Under the pieces are notes generated by a model. It ran no database searches and was not told where the DNA came from. It saw nothing but the letters and a program-made list of their open reading frames with translations. From the NCBI GenBank assembly GCA_019233165.1, contig JAFAMS010000278.1:1-5027 (forward strand): a stretch of DNA of 5,027 nucleotides. The letters are read 5' to 3'. Position 1 is the stretch's first letter. The number at the start of each line of letters is the position of its first letter. Shown in pieces: positions 1 through 4,659 of this stretch. Both the position numbers and the translations under genes were made by a program. This DNA is from Vulcanimicrobiota bacterium. GTDB taxonomy: Bacteria; Vulcanimicrobiota; Vulcanimicrobiia; Vulcanimicrobiales; Vulcanimicrobiaceae.

Positions 1-518
1 GCTTGCGAAAGATGCAAGCCGCGGACGCGGACCCACGCGACGGTCGAGCTAGGCTCGATCCCGACGCGCCGTCCGCGTTTCGCATCGTCGTACGCGAGCT
101 CGCCGTAAAGCGCCGCGATGCAGTTCGCGATCCCTTGCATCGTCGACGGCCATGCGTTCGCCATCGAGTCTTCGAGGTCGAGCATGACGCCCGGCGCGCC
201 GGAGTTCATCAACTTCACCGAGAGCTCCGCATCGTCCGCAGGCCCGGTCATCTGGTTGCGCTGATCGGCGACCCACGCCGGCAGCTCGATTCGCCACTCG
301 GACGTCGTCGCTTCGGAAGGCGGCAGGTACGACGGGTACGAGCCGGCGTGCGAAGCTTCGAGGACTTTGCGCCGCTTCGCAGCCAGATCTTTTTGACGCT
401 GCGCAAACGCGTCGTGCAAGGGACGGTAAAAAGCCGCAAAGCCCGGCGGTGCGTCGCGTTCGAGCGACCAGCCGGCGGGCGCGGCGTTCATCGGAGGGAT
501 GTGGGTCGCGGTCTGCAT
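1..518 (-). CDS. aceB: Malate synthase, N-terminal part (runs off the left edge)
   Basis: Malate synthase condenses glyoxylate with acetyl-CoA to give malate and CoA, the second step of the cytoplasmic glyoxylate shunt. Only 172 N-terminal codons are visible, about a third of the usual length. Reading from 518 leftwards, the frame stays open to the edge. Recognisable family blocks are QMTGPAD (residues 89-95), LMNSGAPGVMLDLEDS (103-118), matching the family's TGP-D / NSGA-x-x-x-M-x-D-x-EDS core, and WVRVRGLHL (162-170), the counterpart of the family's V-RPRGWHL segment, whose first Arg is an active-site residue. The Trp of RGWHL is Leu here. I chose the ATG at 516-518, which lies 2 nt beyond the stop of the upstream peptidase gene, suggesting coupled translation. 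An in-frame ATG at 489-491 is the alternative but has no Shine-Dalgarno sequence. It reads as the third gene of a blaI-M56-aceB cluster. The family call is firm; substrate specificity is taken from the family. Confidence 0.86.
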   Translation of the reverse strand, partial: MQTATHIPPMNAAPAGWSLERDAPPGFAAFYRPLHDAFAQRQKDLAAKRRKVLEASHAGSYPSYLPPSEATTSEWRIELPAWVADQRNQMTGPADDAELSVKLMNSGAPGVMLDLEDSMANAWPSTMQGIANCIAALYGELAYDDAKRGRRVGIEPSSTVAWVRVRGLHLSQ

Positions 519-520
519 GG

Positions 521-2065
521 CTACGGTCCCGGCCTGTGTTGTCCGGGCAACTCGCTGCGCGCGTGCGAGCCGGAGCTCGGGGGCGCTGCGACGCCGCCGC
601 CCGGAAGTTTGACTCCGTCGAGCGAGCCGCTTCCGTTCGAACCTGCTCCGCCCGCGGAGCCGCTCGCGATGTAGCCGGCGCTCGCGCCGTTCGTCACCGG
701 CGCCATCACGAACGAATTGTACGAAAGGGCGAGTGCCGGGACGCGCGCCGGCGTGATCGGCGTGCCTACCCCGAAGCGCGCCGCTGCGGCGCGCGTCATC
801 TCCAGCGCGACGGCGCTGGGGACCTCGGCTTCCGCGTTCGCATCGCTTTCGACCGCCGCCGTTCGGGCGGTCTCGGCGTCGAGCGATTGGGTCGCCGTTT
901 CCGCGAAGCGGACGGGTGCGAATTCGGTGCGCTCCGACGGCGAGCTCGGGCGCGGGAGTTCCGGACGTGCGCCGTAGGCGACCGCGGTCATCGGCCGTGC
1001 GAAGGCGTTCGCGAGCGCGCGGTTGACGCGCGGTGCGGCGGTCGCGAGTACCGTCACTGCGGGCTCGAGGATCTGGTCGCGGAGCGCCCCCAGCTGGGCC
1101 GCGGCGATCACGCGCACGCTCGGGAGATCGAACGCGACGATTTGCGGCGCCGAGGCGGCGATGCCCATCCCGAGGACGATCGTCGCCGAAGCGCTCACCA
1201 GCGCGGCGTTGACGAAGAAAAGTCGCGCCGGCTGCGGCGGAGAGAGAAGCATCTCGATCCGCTGGAGGCTGTGCTCGGGCGAGCGGAAGAAGTTGAGGTA
1301 CCCGTGCGCCTGCGCTTGCGGCGGCGAATCGAGCAAAACGTGCGCGAGGCAACGCGCATAGCGGCGAGCGCGTCCGAGATTCGCGACCACCCAATCGTCG
1401 CACGCGATCTCGCGCTCGATCGCGATGCGCCGCTCGATCACGAGCAAAACAGGATTGAAGACGAAGACGGCGCGCGCCAGCTTCGCGACGAGATTCGTCA
1501 GGTCGTCGCGACGCCGTAGGTGGGCCAGCTCGTGCACGAGGATGTAGTCGATGTCGTCGGCCGAGAGCGTTTCGATGAGGCGCTGCGGGATCACGATCAT
1601 CGGCTTGAGCAGGCCGATCGCGAGCGGGCTTGCGAGCTGTGACGACGTTCGTACCTCGACGCGCCGGCGAATCCCCATGCGCGCCGCCCACGTGCGGACG
1701 TTGCGGTCGAGCCCGGGGGGTGCAGTCCCGGTCGTGCGGCGGAGCCGCTCGAGCCGCGCGAACGACCACGCCAAACGCACCAGAAACGTCGCCGACGCGA
1801 CGATCCACGCGAGCAGAAAGAGCTCGACGACCAGCGGCGAGATGACGAAAGCGGCGAGCGCTCGGGCCTGCGGGGGCGACCACCGCGCGACGAAATCGAC
1901 GACCGGAAGTGCGATCGCCGCCGAAAGCGCGAGCGCCCAGACGCGGTGGCGCGTCGTCGCATCCGAGCGGCGGCAGGCGCGAAGGATCGCTGCGACGCAC
2001 GCCACGAGCACGACGCTTTGCAGCGCGCTCGTCACGCACACGCCCAGCAGCGACGCCGCGTTCAT
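521..2065 (-). CDS. M56-family (BlaR1/MecR1-like) membrane zinc metallopeptidase
   Basis: A 514-residue integral-membrane metallopeptidase of the family that senses an outside signal and triggers loss of a BlaI/MecI repressor. Visible parts are hydrophobic segments at about residues 6-30, 43-61 and 74-97, then a peptidase domain with HELAH (178-182, the HExxH zinc motif), followed by FNP (203-205) and EREIACDD (217-224), which carries the likely third zinc-ligand Glu. A further membrane segment lies at about 283-307. Residues from about 310 to the end are Ala/Ser/Pro-rich and then Gly/Ser-rich, with no SxxK-type penicillin-binding sensor, so this is not a BlaR1 proper and the signal is unknown. 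The ATG overlaps the repressor stop (ATGA, 2062-2065) and has a GAGG-like ribosome site just upstream. The stop lies 2 nt before malate synthase. Family and pairing are secure. The idea that its protease output relieves the repressor is inferred from the family. Confidence 0.9.
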   Translation of the reverse strand: MNAASLLGVCVTSALQSVVLVACVAAILRACRRSDATTRHRVWALALSAAIALPVVDFVARWSPPQARALAAFVISPLVVELFLLAWIVASATFLVRLAWSFARLERLRRTTGTAPPGLDRNVRTWAARMGIRRRVEVRTSSQLASPLAIGLLKPMIVIPQRLIETLSADDIDYILVHELAHLRRRDDLTNLVAKLARAVFVFNPVLLVIERRIAIEREIACDDWVVANLGRARRYARCLAHVLLDSPPQAQAHGYLNFFRSPEHSLQRIEMLLSPPQPARLFFVNAALVSASATIVLGMGIAASAPQIVAFDLPSVRVIAAAQLGALRDQILEPAVTVLATAAPRVNRALANAFARPMTAVAYGARPELPRPSSPSERTEFAPVRFAETATQSLDAETARTAAVESDANAEAEVPSAVALEMTRAAAARFGVGTPITPARVPALALSYNSFVMAPVTNGASAGYIASGSAGGAGSNGSGSLDGVKLPGGGVAAPPSSGSHARSELPGQHRPGP

Positions 2066-2448
2066 TCCGCCTCGGCGAACTCCGCGAGCTTGCTCAAGAG
2101 GCGCCGGCGCGTTTGTGGATCGAGCTTCGTGTTCTCAACGAGATTGAGCGCGAGCTCGCCGGGCGAGTTCGCGAAGAAACGCGCGAGCAGGGCATCGACC
2201 GCAGAGCGCGAGGCTTGCGCGCGATCGACGACCGCATGGTAGACGAAGGCACGTCCCGCTTCGGTGTGGCGAACGTAGCCTTTCTGTTCGAGGATTCGGA
2301 GCGTGGTCTGGACCGAGTTGAACGCGAGATGCGTGTCGTGCGGAAGCGCGCCGAGGACTTCGGCGACGGTCGAGCCGCCTCGATTCCAGAGTATCTCCAT
2401 GAGACGAAGCTCGCTATCGGCGAGCGTCGTCGATTTCTTCCGGGGCAT
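2062..2448 (-). CDS. blaI: BlaI/MecI/CopY-family transcriptional repressor
   Basis: A 128-residue winged-helix repressor of the BlaI/MecI family, which binds operator dyads as a dimer and is inactivated after its partner M56 protease is triggered. The N-terminal domain (about residues 8-75) has the family pattern: LADSELRLMEILW (9-21), a recognition-helix region around FNSVQTTLRILEQKGYVR, and the wing GRAFVYHAV. The C-terminal part, with the ARFFANSPGEL region and following helices, matches the dimerisation segment. I chose the ATG at 2446-2448 because a purine-rich AGGGGA lies a few nt upstream and the protein then starts MPRKKS, as is usual for the family. The frame also extends to an ATG at 2506-2508, but that start lies inside the dyad and adds 20 unconserved residues. 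The stop overlaps the M56 start by 4 nt. The gene is probably autoregulated through the dyad at 2482-2530 and controls the two genes that follow it. Confidence 0.92.
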   Translation of the reverse strand: MPRKKSTTLADSELRLMEILWNRGGSTVAEVLGALPHDTHLAFNSVQTTLRILEQKGYVRHTEAGRAFVYHAVVDRAQASRSAVDALLARFFANSPGELALNLVENTKLDPQTRRRLLSKLAEFAEAE

Positions 2449-2460
2449 GGTCCCCTCTCG
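2446..2460 (-). promoter_or_regulatory. Ribosome binding site that decides the blaI start
   Basis: On the minus strand the sequence GAGAGGGGACC directly precedes the ATG at 2446-2448, giving an AGGGGA-type Shine-Dalgarno at normal spacing. The longer in-frame start at 2508 has no comparable site. This favours the 128-residue form of the repressor. Confidence 0.6.
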
Positions 2461-2481
2461 TTTCGACGTCGAAGAAGAATT

Positions 2482-2530
2482 CACCAGCGCCCGGCGATGA
2501 ATGTACATCCATTCAGGCCTGGCGCTGGTG
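2482..2530. promoter_or_regulatory. Nested inverted repeat, candidate BlaI operator or 5' leader hairpin
   Basis: Two nearly concentric dyads lie 34 nt upstream of the blaI start. The outer arms are a perfect 10-bp pair, CACCAGCGCC (2482-2491) and GGCGCTGGTG (2521-2530). Inside them is TGAATG (2498-2503) / CATTCA (2510-2515), and inside that the palindrome ATGTACAT (2501-2508). BlaI/MecI-type operators are dyads carrying TACA/TGTA half-sites near their own promoter. This core has TGTACA, with the half-sites fused rather than separated by two bases, so the match is only partial. The outer arms could also fold as an mRNA hairpin. Confidence 0.5.
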
Positions 2531-2534
2531 CGAG

Positions 2535-2564
2535 AAGATAAACGACCGGCGATCCCCGATCGAA
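2535..2564 (-). promoter_or_regulatory. Weak candidate promoter for blaI-M56-aceB
   Basis: On the minus strand, TATCTT (2535-2540) could serve as a -10 element, with TTCGAT (2559-2564) as a poor -35 at 18 nt spacing. Transcription would start near 2528, at the edge of the 10-bp outer arm of the nested dyad, as expected for an operator that blocks initiation. Both hexamers match the housekeeping consensus poorly, so this is tentative. Confidence 0.28.
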
Positions 2565-2658
2565 CAGTCTCTTACAGGAAGACGGCACGAGCGAACGACC
2601 GCTGGGGAAAAACGGGGTGAAAGAAAGAGTCTGGTTCAGCGTGTCTAGGGCCTGACTT

Positions 2659-2676
2659 GGCCTAATGAATTAGGCC
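2659..2676. repeat. Perfect 8-bp-arm palindrome GGCCTAAT/ATTAGGCC
   Basis: The arms at 2659-2666 and 2669-2676 are exact reverse complements around GA. As RNA, seven pairs would close a TGAA tetraloop. No T-run follows on either strand, so it is not an intrinsic terminator. It may be a binding site for a dimeric regulator or the inner hairpin of a structured transcript. Confidence 0.6.
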
Positions 2677-2693
2677 CCGTCCACCCCAGCCTA

Positions 2694-2708
2694 CCGCGCA
2701 ATGCGCGG
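2694..2708. repeat. Short GC hairpin CCGCGC/GCGCGG
   Basis: A six-pair all-GC stem (2694-2699 with 2703-2708) encloses AAT and is followed on the plus strand by TTTGT. The T-run is too short and there is no upstream plus-strand gene to terminate, so the role is open. It lies 66 nt before tRNA-Arg. Confidence 0.45.
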
Positions 2709-2774
2709 TTTGTCAACGAAAGTATTAGGTGAGCCGAGGCACACCGCCTCCCGCGCAGAACCGGGATTTCCAGC

Positions 2775-2848
2775 GCGGCCGTAGCTCAAATGGATAGAGC
2801 GAGGGACTCCTAAGCCCTAGGCTGTGGGTTCGATTCCCACCGGCCGCA
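2775..2848 (+). tRNA. tRNA-Arg, anticodon CCU
   Basis: A complete cloverleaf of 74 nt reads AGG codons. The acceptor arm GCGGCCG pairs fully with CGGCCGC, the D stem is GCTC/GAGC, and the T arm is GTGGG-TTCGATT-CCCAC. The anticodon loop is CTCCTAA with CCT at 2809-2811, as in the E. coli CCU-reading arginine tRNA. The last pair of the anticodon stem is an A-G mismatch (2806/2814). The discriminator is A, and CCA is not encoded, so it must be added after transcription. The gene ends 4 nt from the stop codon of the convergent dehydrogenase gene, with no terminator between. Confidence 0.95.
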
Positions 2849-2852
2849 AATC

Positions 2853-3941
2853 TCACCGCGCCGGCAGCGGCGTGGGTGCTCCGACGCCGAGACGCTCGGC
2901 CTCCCGCAGGAGCTCGCTCCACGTCTCGGCGGCGAGCTCGACGTAGCCGCGTGCGGCAGCAGCGCGCTCCTTATCGCCCTCGATCTTCCCCGGGATCAAA
3001 ATCGCGTCGGTATCGGGTGCTCGCCGCGCACCCTCGACGCGGTCGAGCAGCGCGCCGACGCTTCGTTCGAATTCGTCCGGCGCGATGAATCGCTCGATCT
3101 GGATTGCGATGAAGAAGTGTCCGACGTTTCCCGGCAACGCGACGTTCTCTTGGTGCGGCAAATCGGCGGATGCGGTCGAGCCGACCAGGATCCCGCACAA
3201 AATATCCATTGCGATCGACAGTCCCGTCCCTTTATACGCGCCGATCGGGTTGAGCAGGCCTTTCATCGCCGCCGCCGCGTCGGTCGTCGGTCTTCCTTGC
3301 GCGTCCATCGCCCAGCCGGCCGGGATCGCGCGGCCGGCTGCAAAGGCAAGCCGCACCCAGCCCTTTGCGACCTGCGAGAGCGCGAAATCGAGGACGAACG
3401 GGTCGCCGTCGGCACGCGGGGCCGCGAAGGCGATCGGGTTGTTGCCGAGGATTGGGGCGATCCCACCCCACGGCGCCATGCACGGCGCGGCGTTGGTCGA
3501 GACGATCCCGATCATCCCGGCCGCCGCGGCCTGCAGCGCATACTCGCCGCTCGGGCCGAAATGGTTCGAGTTGCGCTCGCCGACGGCGCCGATTCCATGC
3601 CGCTCCGCGAGCTCGATTGCTTTGCGCATTGCGAAACGCGCCGCGACGTGCCCGTTCGCGTTGTGCGCGTCCACCAGCGCCGTCGCGCCCGATTCGCGAA
3701 CGATCTCGGGCGTCGCTGCCGGGTCGATTCCGCCGGCGGCCATCCGCCGCAGATAGACGGGGAGCCGCACCATCCCGTGGGAACGAATCCCGCGCAGGTC
3801 GCAGCGAAGCAAGATCTCGGCAAGAGTCGCGGCGTCGTCCGCGTGCATTCCCTGCGCGCACGCCAACGCGACGGCGAACCGTTCGAGGCCGTACGGCTCG
3901 AGCGCGACCGTCGCGGCGGAAGGTTTGGTCCGGGTGCTCAC
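2853..3941 (-). CDS. Ldh2-family NAD(P)-dependent malate/L-lactate-type dehydrogenase
   Basis: A 362-residue cytoplasmic oxidoreductase of the Ldh_2 family (malate, L-lactate, ureidoglycolate, 2,3-diketo-gulonate and related 2-hydroxy/2-keto acid enzymes), close to the usual 340-360 residues. This fold is unrelated to the classical Rossmann malate dehydrogenases. Visible family blocks are DLRGIRSHGMVRLP (about 48-61), with the conserved SHG, then RHGIGAVGERNSNHFGPSGEY (about 113-133), with the NxNHFG segment, PWGGIAPILGNNPIAFA (about 157-173), VLDFALSQVAKGWVR (about 182-196), GRPTTD, and YKGTGLSIAMDIL. The start is GTG at 3939-3941; no better start lies nearby, and the ribosome site is weak (GCGGAAAAG). 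The substrate cannot be told from sequence alone. A malate role would suit the malate synthase on the same strand, but a palindrome-rich gap and a tRNA on the other strand separate them, so they are not evidently one operon. Confidence 0.88.
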   Translation of the reverse strand: MSTRTKPSAATVALEPYGLERFAVALACAQGMHADDAATLAEILLRCDLRGIRSHGMVRLPVYLRRMAAGGIDPAATPEIVRESGATALVDAHNANGHVAARFAMRKAIELAERHGIGAVGERNSNHFGPSGEYALQAAAAGMIGIVSTNAAPCMAPWGGIAPILGNNPIAFAAPRADGDPFVLDFALSQVAKGWVRLAFAAGRAIPAGWAMDAQGRPTTDAAAAMKGLLNPIGAYKGTGLSIAMDILCGILVGSTASADLPHQENVALPGNVGHFFIAIQIERFIAPDEFERSVGALLDRVEGARRAPDTDAILIPGKIEGDKERAAAARGYVELAAETWSELLREAERLGVGAPTPLPAR

Positions 3942-4011
3942 GGGTCGCTTTTCCGCCCCCGGGGGAGGGTGCCCGCTTGGGTCGATTCCGAGGCGACCGC
4001 CGCGCTTCGTC

Positions 4012-4041
4012 TGGACGGTCGCTCCGGCGGCATGGTATAGT
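4012..4041 (+). promoter_or_regulatory. Extended -10 promoter for rpmG-trnW-secE-nusG
   Basis: TATAGT (4036-4041) is preceded directly by TGG, giving an extended -10 (TGnTATAGT). TGGACG (4012-4017) is a fair -35 at 18 nt spacing. Transcription would begin near 4048, about 70 nt before the rpmG start. This is the best housekeeping-type promoter in the window and points towards the translation/secretion operon. Confidence 0.6.
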
Positions 4042-4050
4042 GTGGTGTCG

Positions 4051-4075
4051 AACGGACCGCGCGTCCGTTTCTTTT
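4051..4075 (+). terminator. Terminator-like hairpin in the rpmG leader, possible attenuator
   Basis: AACGGAC (4051-4057) pairs perfectly with GTCCGTT (4063-4069) around a CGCGC loop, and the stem runs into TTTCTTTT (4068-4075). This has the form of a small rho-independent terminator on the plus strand. It sits only a few bases downstream of the expected transcription start, with no plus-strand gene before it, so it could attenuate the operon or protect the 5' end of the mRNA. The seven-pair stem is modest in strength. Confidence 0.45.
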
Positions 4076-4119
4076 ATGTCCGCCGCCGGCGGGAACGATA
4101 ACAGCTCGAGGTTCGATCC

Positions 4120-4284
4120 GTGGCCAAGAAAGAAAATCGCGTGATGGCAGTTCTGGCGTGCAACGAATGTAAGCGCCGCAACTACAACACGTTCAAGAAC
4201 AAGGCGAAGACCACCGAGCGCCTCGAGCTCAACAAGTACTGCCGCTGGTGCCGCTGTCACCGTTCGCATCGGGAAACGAAGTAG
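4120..4284 (+). CDS. rpmG: 50S ribosomal protein bL33
   Basis: A 54-residue protein of the large ribosomal subunit, starting [17 protein letters not shown]. It is the zinc-binding (C+) form: Cys14 and Cys17 (CNEC) and Cys41 and Cys44 (CRWC) form the two CxxC knuckles. [21 protein letters not shown] and the C-terminal HRETK are classic bL33 blocks. The start is GTG at 4120, eight nt after GAGG (4108-4111). A later in-frame ATG (codon 9) would cut off the conserved MAKK start. The gene is short and easily missed by length cut-offs. The stop codon is five nt before tRNA-Trp, in the common rpmG-trnW-secE-nusG order, so the tRNA must be cut out of the same transcript. Confidence 0.96.
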   Translation: MAKKENRVMAVLACNECKRRNYNTFKNKAKTTERLELNKYCRWCRCHRSHRETK

Positions 4285-4289
4285 CACGT

Positions 4290-4365
4290 AGGGCGGTAGC
4301 TCAATTGGTAGAGTTGCGGTCTCCAAAACCGTCGGTTGCAGGTTCGAGTCCTGTCCGCCCTGCCA
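4290..4365 (+). tRNA. tRNA-Trp, anticodon CCA, 3' CCA encoded
   Basis: The cloverleaf has acceptor AGGGCGG/CCGCCCT, D arm GCTC/GAGT with one G-U pair, anticodon stem GCGGT/ACCGT with loop CTCCAAA (anticodon CCA at 4323-4325), and T arm GCAGG-TTCGAGT-CCTGT with one G-U pair. The discriminator is G, as expected for bacterial tRNA-Trp. The 3' CCA is encoded at 4363-4365, unlike in the tRNA-Arg of this window. It lies between rpmG (5 nt gap) and secE (32 nt gap). The pyrimidine-rich ACTTTTCCCTCTCTT right after it may aid 3' processing. Confidence 0.97.
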
Positions 4366-4397
4366 ACTTTTCCCTCTCTTGAAGAATCGCACCTGAC

Positions 4398-4655
4398 ATG
4401 GCAGAACGCACGATGAACCGTCCCCCCGCACGCCCCGCAACCGCCGCCCCGCGCGGCGAGGGAATGGCGCGCAGCCGCGAGTTCGTCTCGGGGCTCGTCT
4501 CGGAGATGCGGCGCGTCACGTGGCCGTCGCGCCAAGAATGGGTGAGCGCGACGGTCCTCACGGTCATCCTCGTCGTCGCAGTCGGCTTGTTCACGTCGGG
4601 GTGCGATTGGATCTTCACCCAGCTCTTCGTGCTCTTGCGAGGAGGGGCGGTTTAA
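4398..4655 (+). CDS. secE: Preprotein translocase subunit SecE
   Basis: An 85-residue single-span SecE of the SecYEG channel, which clamps SecY in the cytoplasmic membrane. After a basic, Pro/Ala-rich leader (1-25), the amphipathic helix and signature FVSGLVSEMRRVTWPSRQEW (29-48) match the family's EL-KVTWPSR-E motif, followed by one transmembrane helix (about 50-67) and a short C-terminal hydrophobic stretch. This is the short bacterial form, not the three-span E. coli type. The ATG at 4398 has only a weak upstream GAAG. In-frame ATGs at codons 6 and 23 are possible; the last follows GAGGGA closely but would leave little before the amphipathic helix. It lies between tRNA-Trp and nusG in the conserved operon, and its stop is 1 nt before the nusG start. 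Confidence 0.94.
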   Translation: MAERTMNRPPARPATAAPRGEGMARSREFVSGLVSEMRRVTWPSRQEWVSATVLTVILVVAVGLFTSGCDWIFTQLFVLLRGGAV

Positions 4656-4659
4656 TATG
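4640..4659 (+). promoter_or_regulatory. Strong Shine-Dalgarno for nusG inside the secE 3' end
   Basis: AGGAGGGG (4640-4647) lies within the last codons of secE, nine nt before the nusG ATG (4657-4659), which itself follows the secE TAA by one base. This is the strongest ribosome site in the window and fixes the long nusG start, before the acidic extension. Confidence 0.75.

Larger units (their letters stand above)
2531..2774. other. Intergenic region without a convincing gene, rich in palindromes
   Basis: No credible coding sequence is seen on either strand. Structured elements are the palindrome GGCCTAAT-GA-ATTAGGCC (2659-2676), the hairpin CCGCGC-AAT-GCGCGG (2694-2708) followed by TTTGT, and the complementary 7-mers GCTGGGG (2601-2607) and CCCCAGC (2684-2690), which could close a domain around the first palindrome. 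ATTAGG occurs again at 2724-2729. A purine-rich stretch runs from about 2603 to 2630. The region must hold the control signals of the leftward blaI cluster and of the rightward tRNA-Arg, but no strong -35/-10 pair stands out for the tRNA; TATTAG (2723-2728) is the best lone -10. Confidence 0.5.

Noticed and set aside
449..1519. Long plus-strand open frame (356 codons), with others at 3-674, 1551-2147 and 1909-2541
   Set aside because: They lie opposite the M56, BlaI and malate synthase genes. They are Arg-rich with no recognisable domain, as expected for the complementary frames of G+C-rich genes.
2449..2508. Longer blaI start at 2508 (adds 20 residues)
   Set aside because: The start lies inside the dyad, the extra residues are not family-like, and the ATG at 2448 has the better ribosome site.
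2562..2637. Imperfect inverted repeat GAACAGTCTCT / AGAGTCTGGTTC
   Set aside because: Needs a bulge and a mismatch over a loop of about 54 nt; not above chance.
2775..2848. tRNA-Arg as an integration (att) site
   Set aside because: No integrase and no repeat of the tRNA 3' end is found in the window; GGTTCGAT at 4110-4117 is too short to count.
2725..2922. 65-codon minus-strand frame with GNRTHSLGLRSPSLYPFE
   Set aside because: A spurious translation of the antisense strand of tRNA-Arg; no ribosome site or family match.
3956..3965. CCCCCGGGGG palindrome upstream of the dehydrogenase start
   Set aside because: With no loop it cannot form a stable simple hairpin, and a short GC run like this is expected in such a G+C-rich genome.
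3085..4144. Plus-strand open frames over the dehydrogenase gene
   Set aside because: Low-complexity Arg/Ala-rich products antisense to a clear Ldh2-family gene.
4076..4144. 22-codon leader frame from ATG 4076, overlapping the rpmG start
   Set aside because: No Shine-Dalgarno sequence, no run of regulatory codons, and the overlap with rpmG in another frame looks accidental.
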